DNA of 16,234 nucleotides from Flavobacteriaceae bacterium UBA4166 (GTDB taxonomy: Bacteria; Bacteroidota; Bacteroidia; Flavobacteriales; Flavobacteriaceae), in contig DFVG01000037.1 of the NCBI GenBank assembly GCA_002379985.1, forward strand, positions 86,089-102,322, written 5' to 3'. The number at the start of each line of letters is the position of its first letter. Position 1 is the stretch's first letter. A program made the translations under genes and the position numbers. The notes beneath the pieces are model-generated. The model saw only the letters and a list, made by a program, of their open reading frames with translations. It did not search any database and was not told the origin of the DNA. This document shows positions 6,803-15,497 of the stretch, in pieces.

Positions 6803-9685
6803 ATGACAATCAAAAAACAGCAACTTACAGTAGGGTTTTTTCTGTTGATCCTACTCACTTTTTCCGTGTCCTGTGGTGATAAGAACGGTACGGAAACATC
6901 CAATGACAGCGAAGATTCGGCTTCCCTTTCCATTGATTTCGAAAAATACGAATTAGAGAACGGTCTTGATGTAGTGCTTCATCAAGATAAAAGTGATCCC
7001 ATTGTTTCGTTGGCGATTCAATACGGAGTGGGTTCAAATCGTGAAAAAGAGGGACGCACCGGATTTGCGCACTTGTTTGAGCACATGCTTTTCCAAGAGT
7101 CTGAAAATGTACCGCAAGATGCCTTTTTCAAAACCATCCAAGACGCTGGAGGAACCCTGAATGGCGGTACTTGGAAAGATGGCACCATCTATTATGAAGT
7201 AGTGCCTAACAATGCGTTGGAAACCATTTTATGGTTAGAGAGCGACCGTATGGGGTATTTCATTAATACCGTTACCGAATCTGCTTTCTACAATCAACAA
7301 GAAGTGGTTCAGAATGAAAAAAGACAACGCGTTGACAACCGTCCTTATGGACACACTAACTGGGTGTTGGACAAAAATATCTATCCTGCAGATCACCCGT
7401 ATAATTGGCAAGTGATTGGAGAGTTGAAAGACCTTCAAAATGCTACGGTAGATGATGTACGCGAGTTTTATGATCGTTTTTACGGTCCGAATAACGCTAC
7501 CTTGGTGCTCGCAGGAGATTTCGAAACCACCAATGCAAAAGAACTCATTGAAAAATATTTTGGCGAGATCAAGTCGCGACAGGAAGTGACACCGCTTGAG
7601 CCACAACCGGTGGAAATTGCTGAGACCAAGCGTTTATATCATGAAGACAACTTTGCGACAGCACCACAACTCAATATGGTATGGCCTACAGTAGAGCAAT
7701 ATACTGATGATGCTTACGCACTTGATTTTTTAGCGGAAATTCTTTCAAGAGGAAAGAAAGCACCGCTTTATAAAGTATTGGTAAAAGAAAAAGACCTTAC
7801 TTCACGTACGGTGGCTTATAGCAATTCTCAGCAATTGGCAGGAGAATTTCACATCATTATTACCGCGAATGACGGTGTTGATTTAGACAGTGTGGAAGCA
7901 GGGATCAATGAAGCTTTTACCATGTTTGAAGAAGAAGGGGTAACCGATCGTGATATTGAGCGTATTAAGGCCGGACTCGAAACTAGCTTCTACAACGGTA
8001 TCAGCAGTGTGTTAGGAAAATCTTTCCAACTGGCACAGTACAATGTATTTGCCGGAGACCCCGGATTCATCGAGCAAGATATTGAGAATATCAAAGCGGT
8101 GACCAAAGAAGACGTGATGCGTGTATATAATGAATACATCAAAGGACAACCGTTCGTCTTAACGAGTTTTGTTCCGAAAGGAAAAACCGAATTGGTCGCT
8201 GAAAATTCTGAGCAAGCTCCGGTAGTGGAAGAAGCGATCAAAGAAAATGTTGAAAAGAACGTCGTTGACGCGCAGGAGGAAGTTGCGAAAACGCCTTCTA
8301 AGATTGATAGAAGTACCGCACCAGCACAAGGCGAAACACCGGCACTAAGCATTCCTAGCACTTGGACGGCCTCTTTAGAAAATGGCATTGAAGTGTACGG
8401 GATCGAGCAAAATGAGATCCCAACAGTAAACTTTAGCTTGGTCATGGAAGGCGGACATCTACTCGACAATAAAGACAAAAATGGTGTCGCTAATCTCATG
8501 ACCGATATCATGATGGAAGGAACTGCCAACAAAACGCCCGAACAATTAGAAGAGGAAATTGAATTGTTAGGAGCCTCCATCAATATGTATACAACCAATA
8601 ATTCCATTGTAATTCGCGGTAATACGCTTACGCGGAATTTTGATGAAACAATGGATCTGGTCGCTGAAATTCTTTTGGAGCCTCGTTGGGATGAAGAAGA
8701 ATTCGCACGCATCAAAACCAAGACGATTAATGATATAAAGCGTCGTGAAGCAGATCCAAATTCCGTGGCGAACAATGTATACAACAAAATTCTATATGGC
8801 GAAGATCATATCTTCAGCATGCCTACGATAGGGACTGAAGAGGCTGTTTCAAAGATCACAATTCAAGATCTAAAGGATTTTTACAATAAGAACTTCTCAC
8901 CTTCTATTAGTAACTTCCATGTGGTAGGCGCTATTGATAAGGAGGCAACTTTAGAAAACCTCAATGCCTTAGAAAAGCGTTGGGAAGCCAAAGAAGTAAC
9001 AATCCCGGAATATCCTATACCTGATTCACGGGACAAGGCAAGTCTGTATTTTGTAGACATTCCAAATGCAAAACAATCTGTCATTAATATTGGGTACTTG
9101 GCGCTTCCTAGAACCAGCGACGATTATTATCCGGCAGAGGTGATGAACTATAAATTAGGAGGTTCCTTTAGCGGAAATGTTAATTTGATCTTACGTGAAG
9201 AGAAAGGATATACGTATGGTGCGCGTTCCGGATTTAGCGGATCGAAAATCCCCGGACCTTTTACAGCTTCCTCCAGTGTTCGAACAAACACCACCGGTGA
9301 ATCGGTTTCAATTTTCCGTGATGAAATTTCGAAATACAAACAAGGTATTTCTGAAGAAGACTTAGAATTCACGAAAAATGCTTTGATCAAATCCAATGCA
9401 CGCCGATTTGAAACACAATTCTCTTTGTTAGGTATGTTACAAGAAATGAGTAGTTATGACCTAGATCCTAACTATATCGAAAGCGAAGAGGCTATCATTC
9501 GAAACATGACCTTAGAGCGTCATAAGGAACTAGCCAACCGCTATTTGGACGAATCTAAGATGGCGTATTTGGTGGTAGGAGATGCCGCTACACAATTTCC
9601 GCAATTCAAGGAAATGGGCTTTGATGAAGTGCAACTGCTCAATAAAGAAGGAGAAGAAGTAAGCCTTGATGATGTAAAGATGTAA
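6803..9685 (+). CDS. M16 (insulinase/pitrilysin-family) zinc protease lipoprotein, two-domain
   Basis: A 960-residue secreted metalloprotease with both M16 halves in one chain. The start MTIKKQQLTVGF leads to a lipobox SVSC, lipidated at Cys24, so it is tethered at the periplasmic or outer-membrane face. The first half has the inverted zinc motif H90-LFE-H94, with the third ligand probably E172 in VVQNEKR. A linker rich in Glu, Val and Ala (about residues 475-515) precedes the second half. There the zinc site is lost (VANLMTDIM at the equivalent place), but the LREEKGYTYGA segment near 797-807, typical of the substrate-binding half, is kept. One active and one inactive half is the normal arrangement. 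Such enzymes degrade peptides enclosed in the chamber between the halves. The gene has its own promoter and terminator. The alternative start at 6764 lies before the promoter box and spoils the signal peptide. Confidence 0.93.
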   Translation: MTIKKQQLTVGFFLLILLTFSVSCGDKNGTETSNDSEDSASLSIDFEKYELENGLDVVLHQDKSDPIVSLAIQYGVGSNREKEGRTGFAHLFEHMLFQESENVPQDAFFKTIQDAGGTLNGGTWKDGTIYYEVVPNNALETILWLESDRMGYFINTVTESAFYNQQEVVQNEKRQRVDNRPYGHTNWVLDKNIYPADHPYNWQVIGELKDLQNATVDDVREFYDRFYGPNNATLVLAGDFETTNAKELIEKYFGEIKSRQEVTPLEPQPVEIAETKRLYHEDNFATAPQLNMVWPTVEQYTDDAYALDFLAEILSRGKKAPLYKVLVKEKDLTSRTVAYSNSQQLAGEFHIIITANDGVDLDSVEAGINEAFTMFEEEGVTDRDIERIKAGLETSFYNGISSVLGKSFQLAQYNVFAGDPGFIEQDIENIKAVTKEDVMRVYNEYIKGQPFVLTSFVPKGKTELVAENSEQAPVVEEAIKENVEKNVVDAQEEVAKTPSKIDRSTAPAQGETPALSIPSTWTASLENGIEVYGIEQNEIPTVNFSLVMEGGHLLDNKDKNGVANLMTDIMMEGTANKTPEQLEEEIELLGASINMYTTNNSIVIRGNTLTRNFDETMDLVAEILLEPRWDEEEFARIKTKTINDIKRREADPNSVANNVYNKILYGEDHIFSMPTIGTEEAVSKITIQDLKDFYNKNFSPSISNFHVVGAIDKEATLENLNALEKRWEAKEVTIPEYPIPDSRDKASLYFVDIPNAKQSVINIGYLALPRTSDDYYPAEVMNYKLGGSFSGNVNLILREEKGYTYGARSGFSGSKIPGPFTASSSVRTNTTGESVSIFRDEISKYKQGISEEDLEFTKNALIKSNARRFETQFSLLGMLQEMSSYDLDPNYIESEEAIIRNMTLERHKELANRYLDESKMAYLVVGDAATQFPQFKEMGFDEVQLLNKEGEEVSLDDVKM

Positions 9686-9705
9686 TGATACATTGTTTGT
9701 GATAG

Positions 9706-9734
9706 AAAGGGAAGTCATTGGCTTCCCTTTTTTT
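9706..9734 (+). terminator. Rho-independent terminator after the M16 protease gene
   Basis: A 9-bp stem AAAGGGAAG/CTTCCCTTT (9706-9714 with 9722-9730) around a 7-base loop, ending in a run of seven T (9728-9734). It begins 20 bp after the protease stop. The next gene starts only 17 bp further on, so that gene's promoter must overlap the terminator or the operon depends on read-through. Confidence 0.88.
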
Positions 9735-9751
9735 ATAGTATCTTAACGCCA

Positions 9752-10978
9752 ATGAGCAGAAACATGCTAAAGAATATCGGGCCGGGAACATTGGTGGCAG
9801 CAGCCTTTATCGGGCCGGGCACTGTCACAGTTTGTTCGCTCGCAGGAGTCAGTTACGGTTTTACCTTGCTGTGGGCCATGTTGCTCTCCATTGTCGCCAC
9901 CTTAGTGCTACAAGAAATGGCCATGCGCTTGGGTCTGGTGACCAAAAAAGGACTTGCCAAAAATGTTCAAGAGCATATACTTTCTAAGGGTTTGAGATGG
10001 ATTGCACTTCTACTAATTCTCTCTGCTATTTTGGTTGGCAATGCTGCCTATGAAGCTGGGAATATTAGCGGCGGCGTATTGGGTTTAGAAACGATTTTTC
10101 CCAACGCCAGATGGCAATGGAATGCCTACAGTGGTAGTTATTTAAGTGTGATTATTGGCGTCGTTGCCTTCGTATTATTGTATCTAGGAAATTATAAAGT
10201 CATTGAACGAAGTCTAGTGGCCCTGGTATTGATCATGAGTGTGTCCTTTGTCATCACAGCCATCCTTACGAAACCAGATATTACTGAAATAGTAAAGGGT
10301 TTGTTTATACCGAAAGTTCCTCAAGAAGGATGGTTAACCATTGTCGCATTGGTAGGCACCACCGTTGTTCCCTATAATTTATTTCTACATGCCGCGCTGG
10401 TTAACGAGAAATGGGAAGGTCCGTCGCAATTAAAAGCGGCCAGAACCGATATGTATGTGTCGATTATTCTAGGAGGGCTGGTGTCTATGGCAATCATCAT
10501 TGCAGCGGCATCGCTACCCGGAAACAGTATTCAATCTGCTGCCGATATGGCGCAGAGCTTAGCACCCTTATTTGGTTCAGCAGCAACCTACTTACTGAGT
10601 ATTGGGTTGTTTGCTGCCGGAATCACTTCAGCCATAACCGCACCTCTTGCGGCCGCTTATGTGGCGAGTGATTGCTTCGGAAGAACACGCAACCTAAAAG
10701 CACCACTTTTTCGTGCCGTATGGATGGTTGTTCTTGGTATTGGGGTAGTAATTTCTTCCGTAGGATTAAACGCCATAGAGATCATACAATTTGCACAGGT
10801 GGCAAACGGATTGCTGCTTCCTATTATCGCAGTATTTTTACTATTGATGGTGAATCGTACTTCGGTCTTGGGAACGTATCGCAATAATCATTCGCAGAAT
10901 GTCTTCGGAATTGTTATTGTTTTGTTATCGTTGTTACTCGGACTCCGAATTCTTAATACTGTCTTTCATTTGATATAA
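9752..10978 (+). CDS. NRAMP-family transporter of the 5-oxoprolinase cluster (YcsG-like)
   Basis: A 408-residue integral membrane protein with about 11 hydrophobic helices. The first helix, GPGTLVAAAFIGPGT, matches the NRAMP TM1 pattern but has GPGT at 21-24 where metal transporters have DPGN. The TM6 region reads GTTVVPYNLFLHAALV (202-217), where the family usually has a VMPHN core: Met becomes V206 and His becomes Y208. The Asp, Asn and Met that normally hold the metal are therefore missing. The gene is first of four, six bases before pxpA, as the NRAMP-like ycsG accompanies ycsF in Bacillus subtilis. It may import 5-oxoproline or a related organic compound, or an ion by another mechanism; the substrate is not shown by sequence. 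The leader between the upstream terminator and the ATG is only 17 bp and holds no convincing promoter. Confidence 0.85.
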   Translation: MSRNMLKNIGPGTLVAAAFIGPGTVTVCSLAGVSYGFTLLWAMLLSIVATLVLQEMAMRLGLVTKKGLAKNVQEHILSKGLRWIALLLILSAILVGNAAYEAGNISGGVLGLETIFPNARWQWNAYSGSYLSVIIGVVAFVLLYLGNYKVIERSLVALVLIMSVSFVITAILTKPDITEIVKGLFIPKVPQEGWLTIVALVGTTVVPYNLFLHAALVNEKWEGPSQLKAARTDMYVSIILGGLVSMAIIIAAASLPGNSIQSAADMAQSLAPLFGSAATYLLSIGLFAAGITSAITAPLAAAYVASDCFGRTRNLKAPLFRAVWMVVLGIGVVISSVGLNAIEIIQFAQVANGLLLPIIAVFLLLMVNRTSVLGTYRNNHSQNVFGIVIVLLSLLLGLRILNTVFHLI

Positions 10979-10984
10979 TGTGCT

Positions 10985-11731
10985 ATGGAATCTTTACAGG
11001 TAGTAGATATTAATGCAGATCTAGGCGAGGGGAGTGGTCATGATGAATTACTGATGCCTTTGCTGTCGTCTTGTAGTATTGCCTGTGGTGGACATTATGG
11101 CACAGCTGAAACCATGACCAAAGCTATCAAACTTGCAAAGAAACATAAGGTGAAGATTGGTGCCCACCCCTCTTTTCCGGATAAAGACTCGTTCGGTAGA
11201 AAGCGTATGACGCTAACTAAAAAAGAGCTCACAGAAACCATACTCCAACAGATCATGGATTTTATCACCATTGCTGAAAAGGAAAAGGCATCGCTACATC
11301 ACATAAAACTTCACGGTGCTTTGTATAATTTGGCTGCCGAAGACGCTCCCACAGCCGATGCCGTTGTAGATGCTATTTTAGCGTCAGGCATTCGTCCAAT
11401 TTTATATGTGCTTCCGGAGAGCATCTTACATCGAAAGGCGGAGAATTTACTTCCCATCAAACGCGAAGCCTTTATTGATCGCGGTTATTCAAACCATGGC
11501 AGGTTGCTTCCCAGAACAGAGATTGGTGCTGTGATCGACGATCCACAACGTGCTTGGATGCAATTTGAAAGTATGGTACTTTCAAAAAGCGTACTTACAC
11601 CTTCAGCCAATCGAATTTCCATAAATGCTGAAACGTTCTGTATACACAGCGATCATCAACATGCGGTGGTGATCCTACAATACATTCATCAGAAGATGGA
11701 AGAGATTGGTATTCAAATAGCGCCTTCATGA
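10985..11731 (+). CDS. pxpA: 5-oxoprolinase subunit A (LamB/YcsF family)
   Basis: A 248-residue cytoplasmic subunit of ATP-dependent 5-oxoprolinase, which opens 5-oxo-L-proline (pyroglutamate) to L-glutamate. Family motifs appear in order: DINADLGEG (8-16), SIACGGHYG (31-39), KIGAHPSFPD (57-66, with H61), GRKRM, KLHGALYN (108-115), and later FIDRGY and GRLLPRTEIGAVI. The length is normal for the family (about 250). The family consensus KPHGALYN has Leu for Pro here, a mild change. It overlaps pxpB by ATGA at 11728-11731, which implies coupled translation and equal output. The presence of pxpB and pxpC immediately after makes the call secure. Confidence 0.95.
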   Translation: MESLQVVDINADLGEGSGHDELLMPLLSSCSIACGGHYGTAETMTKAIKLAKKHKVKIGAHPSFPDKDSFGRKRMTLTKKELTETILQQIMDFITIAEKEKASLHHIKLHGALYNLAAEDAPTADAVVDAILASGIRPILYVLPESILHRKAENLLPIKREAFIDRGYSNHGRLLPRTEIGAVIDDPQRAWMQFESMVLSKSVLTPSANRISINAETFCIHSDHQHAVVILQYIHQKMEEIGIQIAPS

Positions 11732-12456
11732 AACAGCTCACTATTTCCACATGGGGACCGCGTGCTTTATTACTTTCTTGGGATCCTAACATAGATCTTA
11801 GTATCCATAGGGAAGTGATGTTCGTAGCCCATTGGGTAGAAACGCAATTTTCCGAAGAAGTATTAGAAGTGGTTCCTGCCTATCACTCGGTAGCGGTCTA
11901 TCTTTCGGAAGATACAGAGATTACAAGATTTCAGGCGACACTTTCAGCAGCGCTTCAAAAGAAAACAGTAGCTTCCGAAAAGGACTTGAAATCAAATCAC
12001 TATATGCTTCCTGTCTGTTATGAGAATTCGTATGCACCTGATATGGATGCCGTAGCCAACGCATTAGATCGATCGCGTTCCGAAATTATCAAACTTCACA
12101 CACAGCCCATTTATACAGTCTACGGACTCGGTTTTTTGCCAGGGTTTCCGTACTTGGGCGGACTTCCAACGTCCTTGCATCTTGCTAGAAAAAATGTGCC
12201 CGCAACAAACCTTCAAGCAGGAAGTGTAGGTATTGGTGGAAAACAAACAGGGATTTATCCAACCGAATCTCCGGGAGGATGGCATGTTATTGGAAATTGC
12301 CCCATTCCTTTATTTGCTGCGGAAAAAGCAGAGCCCGCGCTATTGAAACCAGGCGATCGCATTCAATTTCGATCTATAAGCACGGTAGAATGGGAAAGCA
12401 TTTCCGAAGCGGTACATTCCCGAAATTTTGAAACCGAAAAATTAATAGTGGAATGA
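11728..12456 (+). CDS. pxpB: 5-oxoprolinase subunit B (KipI/CT_C_D family)
   Basis: A 242-residue cytoplasmic partner of PxpC. Family motifs are GFLPGFPYLGGLP (135-147), SVGIGGKQTGIYP (166-178) and SPGGWHVIG (181-189), all in the C-terminal cyclophilin-like half. The N-terminal half (GPRALLLSW, then VPAYHSVAVYL) matches the family start. In Bacillus subtilis the homologue KipI also inhibits sporulation kinase KinA; no such role is expected here. It shares ATGA overlaps with pxpA in front and pxpC behind (12453-12456). PxpB and PxpC together resemble the two halves of urea amidolyase/allophanate hydrolase-type carboxylases, but the neighbouring pxpA supports the oxoprolinase assignment. Confidence 0.94.
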   Translation: MKQLTISTWGPRALLLSWDPNIDLSIHREVMFVAHWVETQFSEEVLEVVPAYHSVAVYLSEDTEITRFQATLSAALQKKTVASEKDLKSNHYMLPVCYENSYAPDMDAVANALDRSRSEIIKLHTQPIYTVYGLGFLPGFPYLGGLPTSLHLARKNVPATNLQAGSVGIGGKQTGIYPTESPGGWHVIGNCPIPLFAAEKAEPALLKPGDRIQFRSISTVEWESISEAVHSRNFETEKLIVE

Positions 12457-13289
12457 TAGAAGTGCTACATCCCGGGTTATGGACATCCATTCAGGATAAA
12501 GGACGATACGGTTACCGAAAGATTGGCGTTCCATTGAGTGGTGCTATGGATCAAGTTGCAGCAGCAGCTGCGAACAAAATTCTGGACAACGATCCCAACG
12601 CAGCGGTTCTGGAATGTACGTTTATGGGGCCAAAGCTGCGTTTTCACCACGAGACGTGTGTCGCAATGACCGGCGCTCCGTTTCCGATGACGCTCAATGG
12701 TACACCTCTTCAGAATAAAACACTACACAGAATTAACTCGGGAGACACGCTAACGTTCGGCACGACACAGCAAGGTAGATATGGATATCTGGCAGTGAAA
12801 GGAGGTATTACTACTGAAGTTATTATGGGCAGCCGCTCTCAATATCCCGGAATCACGAAGCGAGTCCGACTCCAAAAAGGCGATCAGCTTTCAATTGGAA
12901 TCGATGGGACACTTCAAGAAGAACCCGTCTATCAATTCGAAATGCCATCTGAAGCCATGGTGATACCCGCTACTCCGGGACCCGAATTCGGTCTGTTGAG
13001 TGCTGAAGCGCAACGGCAACTCACAGAACAATGGTTTCCCATTCATCCACAGAGCAATCGCATGGCCTTTGTTTTAGAATCGGAAAAACCTATTCGCGTG
13101 CCTGAGATTATTACGGGGCCCGTACAACCGGGAACGGTTCAAATAACTCCGTCGGGACGATGCATGGTGTTAATGCGAGATTGTCAAACCACCGGAGGAT
13201 ACGGAAGGGTATTGCAGTTACCGGAATCTTCGATCAATACACTCTCACAGGTACAGCCAAAATCTAAGATTCGTTTTCAACTAGAATAA
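12453..13289 (+). CDS. pxpC: 5-oxoprolinase subunit C (KipA/CT_A_B, biotin-dependent carboxylase-like)
   Basis: A 278-residue subunit that completes PxpABC. The opening HPGLWTSIQDKGRYGYRKIG and the VPLSGAMD segment (26-33) are the family signature. AVLECTFMGP (51-60), GRYGYLAVKGGI (near 110) and MGSRSQYPG follow. The ending (ITGPVQPGTVQITPSGRCMVLMRDCQTTGGYGR in separate motifs, then LPESS) is also typical. It is somewhat shorter than many homologues (about 310-330) but keeps all recognisable blocks. Its stop at 13287-13289 lies inside the end of the convergent AAA+ gene, a 9-bp overlap, and no terminator hairpin is visible after it. Transcripts from the two sides must therefore meet or run into each other. 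Confidence 0.93.
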   Translation: MIEVLHPGLWTSIQDKGRYGYRKIGVPLSGAMDQVAAAAANKILDNDPNAAVLECTFMGPKLRFHHETCVAMTGAPFPMTLNGTPLQNKTLHRINSGDTLTFGTTQQGRYGYLAVKGGITTEVIMGSRSQYPGITKRVRLQKGDQLSIGIDGTLQEEPVYQFEMPSEAMVIPATPGPEFGLLSAEAQRQLTEQWFPIHPQSNRMAFVLESEKPIRVPEIITGPVQPGTVQITPSGRCMVLMRDCQTTGGYGRVLQLPESSINTLSQVQPKSKIRFQLE

Positions 13290-14594
13290 ACGATTTTCCT
13301 TGCCGTACTCTTTTTTGATTCCGTGTAGCAATAATTCCGAAGATAATTCTTTTTTACCGGCACTAAGCACCTGTAAACTGCAGTATTGAATGATATTTAC
13401 GATGTTAGAGCCCGAAAGTTCAAACTTTCGTGCGATAAGTTCCAGATCAATTTCCGAAGCTAAGCGCAGCGGTTTTGGCATATTCTTTTCCCACAACAAT
13501 TTGCGCTCTCGAACACCCGGAGTTTGAAACGAAACCATGGATTGGAACCTGCGAGTGAAGGCATCGTCCATATTATCTTTAAAATTGGTCGCCAGAATAA
13601 CGAGTCCGGAATGCGATTCGATACGCTGCAATAGATAAGACACCTCTTGATTGGCATATTTATCATGCGCATCACGAACGTTCGTACGTTTTCCGAAGAT
13701 AGCATCAGCTTCGTCAAAGAAAAGGATCCAGTCCTTATGCGCGGCCCGATCAAACAAGTTAGAAAGGTGTTTTTCGGTCTCACCAATATATTTTGAAACC
13801 ACCGTACTCAGGTCAATTCGATAAACGGCTTGCTTTGTATATTTTCCCAACAGCGCTGCAGTTAGGGTTTTTCCTGTTCCCGGCGGCCCGTGGAATAAGG
13901 CACGATACCCTGGCTTTAACCGAACTTTCATATTCCATTTTTCCATTAGGGTTTCTTGAAATTGAAGCCAGGTTTCTAATTCTTTGATCTGAGTGAACGT
14001 TTCAGGCTGTAATACCAGATCTTCCCAAGCCAGTTCAGTCTCTAATCGTTCAGCCGGGAATTGTGTGCTTAGTTTGGGAGGAGGTACACTTCCGGTAAGC
14101 AGCTGATAACGCATTTCTTCACGAAGCAAAACCTTCCCACTCATAGACGGATCGCCATGATCCATGGTTTCGAGATAAAGGACCTCCTTTTGATGAAATA
14201 GATGATCTTCTTGAAAATAGGTCATGCAGGCAATGCGCGCTTCAACATCGACACCACCAATTAAAAACTGAACTGTTTCACCCGTGGGTAGTATGCCACG
14301 CTGCTGTTGGCTCTTAGCGGCGCCAAAAATTGGAAGGTCGGTTCCCTTAGGAAATGCTTCTGCCACTACTTCCGTTAGGAAATGAGGGAGCACATGAGGA
14401 ACGAGCGCAAGCAATACAATGGTTTTCTCTGCGGTGCTCCATATTTCTTCAGAAAACATATCGTGAAACAACCCTTTGGAGGTGGTAGGCAAGGCTGGGG
14501 CTTCTTCCAATGGAGCGGCTGCATTTTGAAATCGCCAGAGAAGGATCTCTTTCAAATAACCGAACAACGGTTCAAGTTCATGTGGCTTTTTCAT
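13281..14594 (-). CDS. AAA+ ATPase of extracellular contractile injection system type (Afp15/Pvc15-like)
   Basis: A 437-residue ATPase. Residues 1-190 are a non-ATPase N-terminal region. The AAA+ core follows, with Walker A HGPPGTGKT (235-243), Walker B LFFDEAD (291-297), sensor N337 in LATN, and Arg-finger candidates R348/R349 (TRRF). The sequence KYIGETEKHLSNLFDRA and the long insert around GKRTNVRDAHDKYANQEVSY are, as I recall them, characteristic of ATPases in Afp/PVC-type contractile injection loci, where the protein helps assembly or maturation of the particle. It is the last gene of its operon, 6 bp after the CHAP hydrolase gene. No sheath, tube or baseplate gene is in the window, so the system assignment rests on this protein and its companion. 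A general AAA+ chaperone remains possible. Confidence 0.78.
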   Translation of the reverse strand: MKKPHELEPLFGYLKEILLWRFQNAAAPLEEAPALPTTSKGLFHDMFSEEIWSTAEKTIVLLALVPHVLPHFLTEVVAEAFPKGTDLPIFGAAKSQQQRGILPTGETVQFLIGGVDVEARIACMTYFQEDHLFHQKEVLYLETMDHGDPSMSGKVLLREEMRYQLLTGSVPPPKLSTQFPAERLETELAWEDLVLQPETFTQIKELETWLQFQETLMEKWNMKVRLKPGYRALFHGPPGTGKTLTAALLGKYTKQAVYRIDLSTVVSKYIGETEKHLSNLFDRAAHKDWILFFDEADAIFGKRTNVRDAHDKYANQEVSYLLQRIESHSGLVILATNFKDNMDDAFTRRFQSMVSFQTPGVRERKLLWEKNMPKPLRLASEIDLELIARKFELSGSNIVNIIQYCSLQVLSAGKKELSSELLLHGIKKEYGKENRLF

Positions 14595-14600
14595 AATAAA

Positions 14601-15431
14601 TTACGCAGAGGTGGTATTCAACGGTTCCACAGAAAAGAAATCCAGCTTTGAGCGCATAAAATTTCGTGTGCGTTTCATCACAGCGATCCCATTGCGAGAG
14701 CCTGCCATATTTGTATTTCCTTCAATGGTTTCTATCACATCTTGATTGACGCTGATGACAATGCCAGTATGCGTCCAATCCCATTTTGACTTTTGTAATA
14801 AAAAGAGATCTCCCGGTTGAATGAGTGATGGGTCATTACGCACGGTTTGATATCTGCTAAGTAACCCTTTTTCAATCCCCTTCATCCCTACGACATCACA
14901 GCTATACGTCAGTGGAAAAAGCGTTTTGAAACTCTTCCCTTCTGCACTTGCAGCTTGATCGATGATGGTTTGGGCAAACCCCATACACCAGTACCACGGA
15001 CTCCCTTCATGGCCGTCCATGTAAGCACGAACCCAAGGGCCGCTATTACTGGCACCTTTGATCTGAAGTTCATAGGCCGTGCTTTTTACATGATGTTCGG
15101 CAGCTGCCACTACTTTTTCTCGAAACGTATCACCTGAAAGTGGAGATTCAAAAGCAGTCTTCATTGGTTCGCAGAGCATTGAAAATAATTCCTTACTTAC
15201 AATTCCTGAAGGAGAACGCCCTACCTGCTCCTGGTAATTCTTTACGGCACGCTCGGTCGCCGGACCAAAAGCGCCGTCAATTGCCGTCGCGGTTCCTGCC
15301 GTGGGATGTGCTATGGCAAACAAAGACAACCAAGATTGGATCTTCATGACCTCCTTTTTCGTATTGTCTGCCCCATTACGACGTTGGGTTTCTTTGATAG
15401 TTAGTTCTTTGAGATACGCATCTTTTTGCAT
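14601..15431 (-). CDS. Peptidoglycan-binding plus CHAP-domain hydrolase without signal peptide
   Basis: A 276-residue protein. Residues about 25-90 match a PG_binding_1 domain (KIQSWLSLF, then AIDGAFGPATERAVKNYQ and GIVSKELF). The C-terminal half is a CHAP/NlpC-like amidase of the TIGR02594 kind: Cys149 in WYWCMGFAQ, His221 in WTHTGIVI, and E238 or N241 in IEGNTN as the third active residue. A QPGDLFLL segment (205-212) precedes the His, as usual in CHAP domains. It should cut peptide bonds in the cell wall. There is no signal peptide, so it may be carried by the injection apparatus or released on lysis. A weak promoter-like pair (TTG at 15484-15486, TACCTTAA at 15456-15463, 20-bp spacing) lies in the 66-bp gap before it. 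It sits directly upstream of the AAA+ gene in the same operon. Confidence 0.82.
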   Translation of the reverse strand: MQKDAYLKELTIKETQRRNGADNTKKEVMKIQSWLSLFAIAHPTAGTATAIDGAFGPATERAVKNYQEQVGRSPSGIVSKELFSMLCEPMKTAFESPLSGDTFREKVVAAAEHHVKSTAYELQIKGASNSGPWVRAYMDGHEGSPWYWCMGFAQTIIDQAASAEGKSFKTLFPLTYSCDVVGMKGIEKGLLSRYQTVRNDPSLIQPGDLFLLQKSKWDWTHTGIVISVNQDVIETIEGNTNMAGSRNGIAVMKRTRNFMRSKLDFFSVEPLNTTSA

Positions 15432-15497
15432 GGTACACTGGGTGTTGTTAAAGGGTTAAGGTACAACGGAGTAGGGGGGCGTGCAAGAGGTTTTTTC

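Noticed and set aside
7990..8787. A 265-codon open frame on the minus strand inside the protease gene
   Set aside because: It lies fully within the conserved M16 coding sequence, is rich in Ser and shows no domain; it is an antisense shadow.
11728..13289. pxpB/pxpC considered as allophanate hydrolase or urea carboxylase subunits
   Set aside because: The pxpA gene and the transporter in the same operon match the 5-oxoprolinase arrangement, and no biotin carboxylase domain is present.
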